This document shows, piece by piece, positions 27,154 to 33,948 of a DNA stretch of 41,233 nucleotides. Position 1 is the first letter of the stretch. Each line of letters starts with the position of its first letter. The stretch is taken from the NCBI GenBank assembly GCA_011365025.1, contig RDOF01000027.1:247-41479 (forward strand), given 5' to 3'. The translations under genes and the position numbers were made by a program. This DNA comes from Candidatus Thorarchaeota archaeon (GTDB taxonomy: Archaea; Asgardarchaeota; Thorarchaeia; Thorarchaeales; Thorarchaeaceae). The notes below the pieces were generated by a model that saw nothing but the letters and a program-made list of their open reading frames with translations, ran no database searches and was not told where the DNA came from.

Positions 27154-28047
27154 TTGACGAACTCATCGACAACAACTAAAGAAAAGGCAAACGGCATATC
27201 ACCAATATGGTGCTTCTTTGCGCTTACGTTCGCGATTTCATGGTTGATCTGGTTGCCTGGAGTGTTGCTCGCCACTGGCCTGATAAGCTGGGTCGTCAGT
27301 GAACCATTCGCTACGACCCTATACACTGCTCTAAACATAGCAGGTGGCTTTGGGCCGACTATTGCGGGGTTATACCTCCATTATCGCGAAGGGGGGAAGG
27401 ATGGTATAAGCAGAGTGCTGAGAAGCGCAGTTGATTTTCGGAGGGTGAAACAGCATTGGTGGTTGGCAATCTTTCTTCTAGTCCCCCTCATACAGGGTGG
27501 TGCCCTTCTTTTGGGCATCTTGACGGGAACACTTGTACCAGAACTTCTCCTGCTTCAGCAGCCATATGTAATTCCTGTCTACTTCATAGTTGCCTTGCTG
27601 CCCTTCTCGAACGCAATCCGGGAGGAATTTGGCTGGCGAGGATATGCAATAGATAGACTTCAGATAAGATGGAACGCGCTTGCTACCTCAATGGTGATAG
27701 GTCTAGCGTGGGGTATTTGGCATCTTCCATTGTGGACATTCCCTCTTGGTGCCGAGGTGTTCTCTCGCACTCCTTTGTGGGTCTATATTCTTAACACAGT
27801 CATGATCTCAATCATCATGACATGGGTTTACAACAATGCATCGAAGTCAATGCTATCGGCTATCTTCCTTCATGCAGTTCTGAATACATCAGGGGCAATC
27901 TTTCCCTTTGCCCAAACAGACTTTGGGGTTTACTTCAATCTCGCACTCCAGATCGTGGCAGTGTTGCTAATTGTTGCAGTTTATGGATACAAATCATTGG
28001 TCAAAGAGGATGATGCTCTAGCTCAGATAGCGAGAAATAAAGAGTAG
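27154..28047 (+). CDS. CPBP-family intramembrane metalloprotease (copy 1)
   Basis: A 297-residue multi-helix CPBP (Abi/Rce1-like) protease. Motif 1 is REEFGWRGYA with EExxxR, motif 2 is WGIWHLPLW with the second-helix His, and motif 3 is FLHAVLNTSG. About eight membrane segments are present. Family members cleave CAAX-like or other membrane substrates; archaeal substrates are unknown. The start is TTG 27154. It is followed by a hairpin over its stop and then, convergently, by an HxlR-type regulator. A 30-base segment of this gene recurs at 30731. Confidence 0.88.
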   Translation: MTNSSTTTKEKANGISPIWCFFALTFAISWLIWLPGVLLATGLISWVVSEPFATTLYTALNIAGGFGPTIAGLYLHYREGGKDGISRVLRSAVDFRRVKQHWWLAIFLLVPLIQGGALLLGILTGTLVPELLLLQQPYVIPVYFIVALLPFSNAIREEFGWRGYAIDRLQIRWNALATSMVIGLAWGIWHLPLWTFPLGAEVFSRTPLWVYILNTVMISIIMTWVYNNASKSMLSAIFLHAVLNTSGAIFPFAQTDFGVYFNLALQIVAVLLIVAVYGYKSLVKEDDALAQIARNKE

Positions 28048-28077
28048 TGGGCCCCAATTCGGGCCCAAAACACTACT
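28043..28077. terminator. Long dyad between CPBP gene and HxlR-type gene
   Basis: The arms AGTAGT and ACTACT enclose two GGGCCC blocks (28049-28054 and 28061-28066) that pair with each other around a CAATTC loop, with an AAAAC bulge. The structure covers the stop codon of the protease gene and sits 16 bases from the stop of the convergent regulator. A bidirectional terminator is the simplest reading; an operator is possible. Confidence 0.5.
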
Positions 28078-28092
28078 TAGAGGGAAAGTATG

Positions 28093-28476
28093 CTATCGGG
28101 CCGATACATTGTTTTCCACGATGTCGGTTCCATCAGAGGTGAGTTCAGCCCAACGGCGGATCTGAAGGATATGTCGGTATATTTCACGGCCAACATAGGT
28201 CAGGGTATAACCTGCTTTTGGAGGGGATTCTGCGTGATCAGTCCTCTGGACAAGACCGAGTTCGGTAAGATCTGCAAGACATTTCGTAACTGTAGATTCA
28301 CTTGTCGTTCTGCCGACGCTCGTGCCTATGGTTCGTCGTAGCTCGTGGATTCCAGCATTGTGTGCTCGCTCCCCGAGCGCAAGAATAAGAGGAACTGAAC
28401 AGGGTCGCCCTAGTTGAGTGAAAAACTCCTCTAGGGGTTCTTTCGTAATTTGATTGGATGATTTGGTAGCTATCAT
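28093..28476 (-). CDS. HxlR-type winged-helix transcriptional regulator
   Basis: A 127-residue winged-helix protein. The order PLILALGERAHNAGIHELRR, then SESTVTKCLADLTELGLV with a wing RTDHAESPPKAGYTLT, is that of HxlR/ArsR-like regulators. It likely binds DNA as a dimer; C26 and C66 could be redox-responsive, which is inference. It lies between two CPBP protease genes and is divergent from the second, sharing an AT-rich promoter region near 28525. That suggests, without proof, control of the protease gene. Confidence 0.75.
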   Translation of the reverse strand: MIATKSSNQITKEPLEEFFTQLGRPCSVPLILALGERAHNAGIHELRRTIGTSVGRTTSESTVTKCLADLTELGLVQRTDHAESPPKAGYTLTYVGREIYRHILQIRRWAELTSDGTDIVENNVSAR

Positions 28477-28519
28477 CGTTATATTTCGCCTAACTTGCCA
28501 AATACCTCTTGCACGAATG

Positions 28520-28533
28520 GTTATATTATTTCA
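28520..28533. promoter_or_regulatory. Shared TATA-like box between HxlR-type and CPBP genes
   Basis: The sequence GGTTATATTATTTCA can serve as a TATA box on either strand. On the minus strand it lies about 45 bases before the regulator ATG. On the plus strand it predicts a start near 28554, where an ATG occurs, so the protease could be leaderless or have a 90-base leader to ATG 28647. Confidence 0.4.
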
Positions 28534-28646
28534 CATTATCAATTCTCTGAGCTATGGTGAGTTTTGGGGTCATTTCTCGTAAGACCCCTTCAAAAACAGT
28601 TTCCCACAGCAGGTTATCTTCCCAAAGGGTAATAGGGAGGAGCAGC

Positions 28647-29600
28647 ATGCCGGAGCCGAACGCTTTCACAGAGGAGCCAAGCCGAGAATTGGAAACAAAC
28701 CAAGTATCATCTCAGAGATTAGTGCTAGCAACCGCCTGGGCGGGAATGCTTTTGACCAGCAACCTTGCAGTGATAATATTCACAGAATTTGGCATCGGCA
28801 TGCCAGAATGGTGGCCATGGATTCATGCCGCTGCATTGGTCCTCTTGTTCTCGACCACACTCATTGTAGAAGAACTGAAGCTGCTTCGAGGATTCATTCT
28901 CATACTTCTATCGATATTCCTCGTGGGATATGGCGGTGGATGGGATTGGGGTTTTGTCCCCTTCGTCCGCGATAGTGTGGTATGGATGGGTTGGATTGAA
29001 ACCGTTCCTTGGGCGGTCTCAGAGTTGGCCACACATCTGTTGCGGCTCATTCCTGGTCTAATCGTCTTTCTATTGCTGGTAGCCATGGGATTGAAGCGAG
29101 CTGATTATTTCCTGATTAAGGGAAACATTCGAGCTGATGTTGAACCATCAAGGCTACTAGGAATGAAAAAACCTGAGCCATGGACACGTACTGGATCCAT
29201 CTTCGCCGTGGTCTTCACAGTAGTCACCTTTGTGTTTTTGTTGGCCGTTCAGGGAGTCCCAGAGGACCTGCCCGTGACCTTTCTCTCTATGCTTCCTATA
29301 GTCCTCCTCGTTGCGGTCATTAATGCCTTCAATGAAGAATTCACACTGCGTGCCGCACCACTCTCGGTTTTATGGAGAGGTATTGGAAAGCAGCAGGCAC
29401 TCCTGATAACCACGGTGTATTTTGGGTTGGGGCATTTCTATGGGGTTCCAAATGGAGTCCTAGGAGTCCTTCTCTCAGCATTTCTAGGTTGGTTCCTTGG
29501 GAAGAGCCTTCTTGAAACGCGCGGTTTCTTCTGGGCCTGGTTGGTACATTTCCTTCCAGATGTTGTAATCTTTGCATTCTTTGCAATGGCTGCACTCTAA
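28647..29600 (+). CDS. CPBP-family intramembrane metalloprotease (copy 2)
   Basis: From ATG 28647 a 317-residue multi-helix protein with all three CPBP motifs: NEEFTLR (EExxxR), YFGLGHFYG and WLVHFLPD (HxxxD). The start is supported by GGGAGG 7 bases before it. The frame is open to ATG 28554, which fits a leaderless transcript from the TATA box at 28520. That version adds 31 hydrophilic residues of no recognisable family. The stop overlaps the convergent third CPBP gene by 4 bases. Substrate unknown. Confidence 0.87.
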   Translation: MPEPNAFTEEPSRELETNQVSSQRLVLATAWAGMLLTSNLAVIIFTEFGIGMPEWWPWIHAAALVLLFSTTLIVEELKLLRGFILILLSIFLVGYGGGWDWGFVPFVRDSVVWMGWIETVPWAVSELATHLLRLIPGLIVFLLLVAMGLKRADYFLIKGNIRADVEPSRLLGMKKPEPWTRTGSIFAVVFTVVTFVFLLAVQGVPEDLPVTFLSMLPIVLLVAVINAFNEEFTLRAAPLSVLWRGIGKQQALLITTVYFGLGHFYGVPNGVLGVLLSAFLGWFLGKSLLETRGFFWAWLVHFLPDVVIFAFFAMAAL

Positions 29601-30442
29601 GAATGACCTTGGTATTCCAAAGGTACGGAATGGTCTTCCAGCATTTCCGGATACTTACGTTTTCTTTCCAGTAGCCGGAGAATGATTACAAAGGTCCATA
29701 GGAGGGCAAGAATAACGATCTTGGAGAGGTCATTGCCAGTGATATAGAGATACGTGTTGGCGATGAATATCGACTGGTGTGCAAACATGGCAGCAAGAAT
29801 GTTCCGCTTCGAGAGATTGAACATAGAATCGATACCAAAGGAATATCCTAGCATTGCAAGGTAGCTGAGGACACTTGGATAGATTCCCCAATACCAGTTG
29901 GACATCTGGTGCCATAACCACCAATACGAGCCTATGAACAAACTACCGAGTTCCCGTCCGTATTTCGCCTGCAGTTTTGGAAGCGCGAACCCACGCCACC
30001 CCGGTTCTTCGAGGAGAGGACTCGTGATAAGGCCAGGAAAGAAGGTCAATGGTATAATTACAAATAAAGCAAGTCCCAATTCAGCTGGTTCAGGATTGAG
30101 AAGTGTTAGAGGGGTTTCGTAGCCAAGAAGAAAGGAGAGGAGATTACCAAAGGTAATCAGCAGTGGCAGGACAAAGCACGCGAGAACCAACCAAGGTAGA
30201 TTCTGGCGCCACGTTCTGAAAGTTTCAAATATGTTGCCAAGACCAACGGCATCTGCGGAGACCTTCTCTAGAATCCATAGGGTAAGAATAGGAGACAGGC
30301 CTCCAAGAGAAGAGGGGATTATGATAAGCTCAGCAGGCCAAATACCAAGGACCATCTGAATCCACCAGAACCATCCCAGAGGAATGGTCAACAACAGGAA
30401 AAGAGCCAAGTTATGCTTGGCTACGAACTCTTTCATATACAT
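29597..30442 (-). CDS. CPBP-family intramembrane metalloprotease (copy 3)
   Basis: A 281-residue membrane protein with LEEPGWRGFALPKLQ (EExxxR), SYWWLWHQM (His of motif 2) and MFAHQSIFIANTY as motif 3. Sequence around the first motif is closer to copy 1 (GWRG) than to copy 2. A ribosome site GGGAGTGAG precedes ATG 30442. It converges on copy 2 with shared stop bases. Three proteases of one family in 3.3 kb suggest duplication or gene gathering. Confidence 0.86.
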   Translation of the reverse strand: MYMKEFVAKHNLALFLLLTIPLGWFWWIQMVLGIWPAELIIIPSSLGGLSPILTLWILEKVSADAVGLGNIFETFRTWRQNLPWLVLACFVLPLLITFGNLLSFLLGYETPLTLLNPEPAELGLALFVIIPLTFFPGLITSPLLEEPGWRGFALPKLQAKYGRELGSLFIGSYWWLWHQMSNWYWGIYPSVLSYLAMLGYSFGIDSMFNLSKRNILAAMFAHQSIFIANTYLYITGNDLSKIVILALLWTFVIILRLLERKRKYPEMLEDHSVPLEYQGHS

Positions 30443-30566
30443 CTACTCACTCCCTGTATTGGTCCAACATGGAAACGTTTGAGCCGAAGGCCCAACAAGG
30501 GGAGTTATCAAGATTATGGTGGATTTCCATCAGCTCCTTGAACATGATTGAGGCTGGTTCCTCTTC

Positions 30567-30701
30567 TTATCCAAACAGCTGGCTCAAGCACCGATCGTAG
30601 AGTGGCTCTGTAACACAATCCTCTTCTTGGATATTCGGTTCACATCCTGTAAACACGGGTCTGAAATAGCAGTCGCATAGGGGAGTTCTGCCATCTTTCA
30701 C
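30567..30701 (-). CDS. Candidate 44-residue cysteine-rich small protein
   Basis: Read from GTG 30701, this frame gives a 44-residue peptide with cysteines at 9, 11, 20, 29 and 38, in segments GRTPLCDCYF, FTGCEP and EEDC, ending QLFG. The frame is open upstream to a stop near 30742 and gains another Cys there, so it could be a truncated 3' end of a larger gene. A strong GGAGGTG lies at the start but is spaced better for an alternative ATG 30694 in another frame (36 residues, unremarkable). Unrecognised; real coding is uncertain. Confidence 0.3.
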   Translation of the reverse strand: MKDGRTPLCDCYFRPVFTGCEPNIQEEDCVTEPLYDRCLSQLFG

Positions 30702-30730
30702 CTCCTTCCGCAGGCATAGTGGGTAGGGCT

Positions 30731-30775
30731 GTTAGTGAACCATTCGCTATGATCCTATACGCAAGTAAGAATACT
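30731..30775 (+). pseudogene. Fragment of a CPBP protease gene
   Basis: Bases 30731-30760 match 27295-27324 of CPBP copy 1 at 27 of 30 positions, all three differences being C-to-T, and in the same reading frame: VSEPFAMILYASKN here versus VSEPFATTLYTALN. Similarity stops on both sides. It looks like a remnant of a duplicated protease gene left at the 5' side of the following ORF. Confidence 0.55.
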
Positions 30776-30856
30776 CCGTCGTATCGCCGGATTCCTTTCT
30801 ATGCCAGATGTATTATTCATAAGCAAGCTGCACAGCATTCTATTGGGGATTTCTAT

Positions 30857-31348
30857 TTGCCAAGAAAGTATAATCGGATTTCACGTGAGGAATTTGAGCG
30901 AGTTATGAGTCCCTTCAAAGCTAGAACCTCAATTCGGTCGATAGAAGGAGAGATCGTGTACAGAATACCACTGCAGAACGATTTCTCAGTATGGATATAT
31001 TCCACCGTTAATCCCAAATCGGGTTTCTCGAAAGAGTATGGGACCGATGCGATTAGGACCGTATTGATGTACAGGAATACAAAGGCCGTAATGAAGGAGA
31101 GCAAGACTCTTCGGACCGAGAACTGGGAAAAGAACCTTCTAGCAAAGATAGACGACCTTAAGAAGCGAACAACCGAATACAAATGTCCATGGGGGCACGC
31201 CCTGGTCAAGAGAAGAGGAAAGGACGGGAAAGGGTCATTCTATGGTTGTGCCATGTTCCCGGAATGCAAATACATCTACAAGGGGGAGAAAAGGATGTCC
31301 GAGATATACGATCCAAACAACATTCCGCCGCAAGCTACAAAGAAATAG
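30857..31348 (+). CDS. Protein with C-terminal topoisomerase-type zinc finger
   Basis: From TTG 30857 the protein is 163 residues. The N-terminal two thirds is an unrecognised basic alpha/beta domain (FSVWIYSTVNP, DAIRTVLMYRN), and the end is a topoisomerase C4-type zinc finger: CPWGHALVKRRG and FYGCAMFPECKYIYKG, with His in place of the second Cys. It probably binds single-stranded nucleic acid. The frame is open to GTG 30719 and ATG 30749, but that part includes the CPBP fragment. TTG 30857, preceded by GGGG 9-12 bases upstream, is the better start by inference. Confidence 0.65.
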   Translation: MPRKYNRISREEFERVMSPFKARTSIRSIEGEIVYRIPLQNDFSVWIYSTVNPKSGFSKEYGTDAIRTVLMYRNTKAVMKESKTLRTENWEKNLLAKIDDLKKRTTEYKCPWGHALVKRRGKDGKGSFYGCAMFPECKYIYKGEKRMSEIYDPNNIPPQATKK

Positions 31349-31399
31349 CAGGAACAAGAGTGGTCCGCGACATTGCTTATGCCACGAACCGGGAGATGT

Positions 31400-31837
31400 T
31401 TACCTGAACTGGCTACGAATTGGCTTGTGCATCAAGTAGGCAAAGACCACAACTCTGAGCAGCATTGGCAAGAAGTAAAACCTGAGTTCAGTAAAATCAA
31501 GCAGCACGATTGAAACGTTGAGTATGAAACCCAAGGCAATAACTATGGCCGCCAAGTACCACGCCCATGATTTGAGATTCCATAGGCCTATGCCTGAAAT
31601 TATAGCCAGCAGTCCAACAATGATAGCACCCAGTTGAAACGTACCCACAAGTGTGAGTTCGCCCCCTACCAAGATGAAGTCAATGGTTATTCCTGCAAAT
31701 ACCGCAAAGAGTCCAACCACTACTACTAGCACTGAGAGGATTGCCACGCCTATAGGGCCAGTCGCCGCAGATGTGCCTTTTGTCGAACCTGTCTGTTCCA
31801 TTTTGTTTTTCCCCATGTGCCTTATGGCACGCGACAT
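31400..31837 (-). CDS. Small four-helix membrane protein
   Basis: A 145-residue protein with about four hydrophobic helices starting near residue 28 (VAILSVLVVVVGLFAVFAG), a WNLKSWAWYLA turn, and a final basic tail HKPIRSQFR. It resembles DUF2127-like or short integral membrane families. A TATA-like TTAATTAA lies only ~15-25 bases before ATG 31837, so an inner ATG (31816 or 31801) may be the true start on a leaderless transcript. No function can be assigned. Confidence 0.65.
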   Translation of the reverse strand: MSRAIRHMGKNKMEQTGSTKGTSAATGPIGVAILSVLVVVVGLFAVFAGITIDFILVGGELTLVGTFQLGAIIVGLLAIISGIGLWNLKSWAWYLAAIVIALGFILNVSIVLLDFTELRFYFLPMLLRVVVFAYLMHKPIRSQFR

Positions 31838-31845
31838 AACTTTGA

Positions 31846-31858
31846 AAATTAATTAAAA
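31846..31858. promoter_or_regulatory. Palindromic TATA-like element
   Basis: AAAATTAATTAAAAT contains the palindrome TTAATTAA and can act in both directions: minus toward the small membrane protein at 31837, and plus toward a possible 36-residue ORF at 31888. Confidence 0.35.
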
Positions 31859-31887
31859 TGCCTTATGCATGAAAGGAGACGCTTCTT

Positions 31888-31998
31888 TTGTTTGTTCAAC
31901 GCGTTCCTCGATGGCACATGCAAAATGGTCTCGTAGGAATTTGGGCGGTAATGACGATTTTGTTGACTTGGCGGTTAGGCTGTTCTTGGAAATATTGA
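31888..31998 (+). CDS. Candidate 36-residue hydrophobic small protein
   Basis: TTG 31888 follows AAGGAGA by 9 bases and a TATA-like box by about 35. The peptide has one hydrophobic stretch (LVGIWAVMTILLTW) and ends GCSWKY. It fills an otherwise empty 188-base gap. The ribosome site and promoter argue for expression, but the short length makes this speculative. Confidence 0.25.
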   Translation: MFVQRVPRWHMQNGLVGIWAVMTILLTWRLGCSWKY

Positions 31999-32025
31999 AG
32001 TCATGAGAAGCAGACCTTCTCTTTG

Positions 32026-32481
32026 CTAAAGGTAGGTCGTTCCTGTCCGCTTGGATTTGCCTCGTGAGAGAATTCCAGCCCAGTTTCGAATCTGGCTAAA
32101 GTGCCCCACGGCATGGAAGAGGTTCTGACGAATGGCACCTCCAATGGTAGTCGTCTCGCCCCATTGAAAAACGAAGGGACTTTCGAGGTCCGCATCGGAA
32201 AAGCCCTGTACGGCAGAGACCATGCGGTCTATTGCCCTGTGCAGATCTTTGGCAGGATTGTCTGTTGGGCGAAAGCGCGTTGGGTCATTAAGAAACCAAT
32301 TCCCAGCATCTTCGAAGACTGCCTGTACAGCATGAAGAAAAGTTTCCCTGACGCTATACTCATTCGAGTTAATCCGATAGTCCCATGCATCCGCCTGGTC
32401 TACAACTTCTATTGTTTGAAGACCATGATGACGAAGATATTCCCATAATTCGAGATAAGCATCGATTTTGCTCATCGACAT
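32026..32481 (-). CDS. DinB/YfiT-like four-helix metalloprotein
   Basis: A 151-residue DinB-superfamily protein. Likely metal histidines are in the segments RETFLHAVQAV and NLFHAVGHFSQIRNW, the latter being the typical H-x3-H ending of the family. DinB-like proteins include thiol transferases and many unknowns. The frame is open to 32517. ATG 32481 is preferred because GGGGTTGAG precedes it closely and the earlier residues are unlike the family. Confidence 0.78.
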   Translation of the reverse strand: MSMSKIDAYLELWEYLRHHGLQTIEVVDQADAWDYRINSNEYSVRETFLHAVQAVFEDAGNWFLNDPTRFRPTDNPAKDLHRAIDRMVSAVQGFSDADLESPFVFQWGETTTIGGAIRQNLFHAVGHFSQIRNWAGILSRGKSKRTGTTYL

Positions 32482-32691
32482 CTCAACCCCTGAATTGGAG
32501 ACCAATGAGTTCTGCATAGGCTATTATCTATTTTGACTTACTCTTGAGTTCGGTATGCTCAACTCTGTTCCCTTTGGTTCCACAAACACAGAGAAAACAA
32601 GATGTCATCTGATTTGAAATCGCTCAGCCTTACGACTCGTATGTGTGAGCAATTCCTCAAAAGACCTGATTCCAGATATCTGTCTTGGTTT

Positions 32692-32940
32692 TCAACTGTG
32701 CTTTTTGCTGCGGTCATAGGACTCCCATGCATCGGCAGCTGCAGCGGCGTTTCTCGAGCGGAGTTCTGATAGAACGTGCTTTCGAATCTCCTTGCTCTCA
32801 ATGACTTTCTCAGACCTCTTCGAGAGTGAACTGGCAATCTCCTTTGCAGTGTTATAGGGAGCGCCACTCTTCACAGCGCTGACAACTACTTTCTCCGGCA
32901 TGAAAAGCTCAATTGAGCCGTCTCTCTTCCTGACTTCCAT
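32692..32940 (-). CDS. Stand-alone ATP-cone domain protein
   Basis: An 82-residue protein that is nearly all ATP-cone: VRKRDGSIELFMPEKV, VSAVKSGAPYNTAKEIASSL, SKEIRKHVLSEL and the final AAAADAWESYDRSKK. ATP-cones are allosteric nucleotide-binding units of ribonucleotide reductases and of the regulator NrdR. Here there is no reductase, and no zinc ribbon as NrdR would have. It may be a solo nucleotide sensor. The start ATG 32940 follows a TATA-like AGTATACTAAGG. Confidence 0.8.
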   Translation of the reverse strand: MEVRKRDGSIELFMPEKVVVSAVKSGAPYNTAKEIASSLSKRSEKVIESKEIRKHVLSELRSRNAAAAADAWESYDRSKKHS

Positions 32941-33068
32941 ACAAATCCTTACCTTAGTATACTCTGGGACTCAACAAAACGTCCCTGTAACATATGTATA
33001 ATTATCAAATAAGGAATTGGATTATTTGTTGCGAGGAAACTTTAGGTATCCCTCCGACCAGTGGAGCT

Positions 33069-33233
33069 ATGAAATGTGGGATCAGCATTGCCAATTCTGG
33101 TGTTTCTTCAAAGCGGATGGAACTACTCTCCGAGTTTGAAGCGTTCGGAGCGACATGGTACCTGGAGTCGTGGGGGTTGGCACCCTTCAAGAAGCAGATG
33201 AAAAGAATGAAGAGAGGGACGCCCCTCATCTAA
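33069..33233 (+). pseudogene. Possible 5' relic of an LLM-type flavin oxidoreductase
   Basis: ATG 33069, preceded by GTGGAG, opens MKCGISIANSGVSSKRMELL, which resembles the start of luciferase-like monooxygenases (M-x-FGIxIxN...). After about 22 codons the in-frame similarity fades. A shift of one base restores LKRSERHGTWSRGGWHP, like the family's LAxRSExHGWDG. The frame then stops at 33233. A frameshifted, truncated gene is my reading, by motif resemblance only. Confidence 0.35.
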
Positions 33234-33259
33234 TACAGCAATCTGCGGAGGTAAGATGC

Positions 33260-33715
33260 GTGTTTGACATTGATTCTACAATTAGGGAGAACCGCTCAAT
33301 CTTTGTAGCGGCCATCATCCAACTTGGTTACGGTCTGATGGAGCTCGCAGACTCAGTGGCCATTGTTCTGATTACCATAGGATTGATACCCAATCTCTAC
33401 TTTCCATTTTTGACCGGGAATGCAGAGATATATGCAATGCTGGAAAACATGCCAGTGGTCTTCATCCCCATATTCTGGTGTTTTACGACTCTAAGACTGC
33501 TCTCGGCATTTTGGATTCTTAAGAACAAGATCAAAGGGTTCTGGTTGGCCATCTTTGTTTCAGGCATTACTCTGATTGCGGCCTTCTTCCTACTACCTTT
33601 CGGCGCTTTTGATATGCTGCCAACTTTGCCAGTAGTTGTCCTACTCTTCAACGGCTATTTCAAGGAGAGAAGAATCTTGGAAGAAGGAGATTCAGCGCCA
33701 GTAATAGAAGCCTGA
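33260..33715 (+). CDS. Small membrane protein
   Basis: From GTG 33260 a 151-residue protein with four hydrophobic helices (IFVAAIIQLGYGLMELADS, then about 50-75, 85-105 and 108-130) and a charged tail (FKERRILEEGDSAP). The frame is open to 33155, but GGAGGT seven bases before GTG 33260 fixes the start, and the upstream part overlaps a gene relic. It resembles other small integral membrane proteins of the window. Function unknown. Confidence 0.65.
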   Translation: MFDIDSTIRENRSIFVAAIIQLGYGLMELADSVAIVLITIGLIPNLYFPFLTGNAEIYAMLENMPVVFIPIFWCFTTLRLLSAFWILKNKIKGFWLAIFVSGITLIAAFFLLPFGAFDMLPTLPVVVLLFNGYFKERRILEEGDSAPVIEA

Positions 33716-33756
33716 AACAGATTGCCCTACTCCTCAAGAAGAGGCGGTTCATTCAA

Positions 33757-33924
33757 CTAAATCCAATCGAGAAGCCTTTGTTCTCCCTCAAGACTTCTAA
33801 TCTCAGTTACATCCTGTGAAACCTCAAGCGTCCCGAGGAACTCCCCATTCTCGTCCCTAACTGCATAGTAGCCTATGAGAATGAATCGACCATTCATCTG
33901 AATCCAGAAGAGTGTGCATCGGCG
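33757..33924 (-). pseudogene. 3' relic of a PAS-domain (DUF438-type) gene
   Basis: A 55-codon open stretch on the minus strand reads FWIQMNGRFILIGYYAVRDE, then NGEFLGTLEVSQDVTEIRSL and EGEQRLLDWI before the stop. This matches the C-terminal PAS_10 part of DUF438/hemerythrin-type proteins. Upstream the frame meets a TAG and nothing recognisable follows, so the first several hundred codons are missing. An internal ATG at 33897 could still encode 46 residues, but I read it as a decaying remnant. Confidence 0.65.
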
Positions 33925-33948
33925 CTATAAGCGGTACTAGCCCCCATT

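Noticed and set aside
30610..30665. tRNA-like T-arm (GGTTCACATCC)
   Set aside because: No acceptor, D-arm or anticodon arm could be folded around it.
33155..33259. N-terminal extension of the small membrane protein
   Set aside because: GGAGGT at 33246 points to GTG 33260; the extension overlaps a gene relic and is not hydrophobic or family-like.
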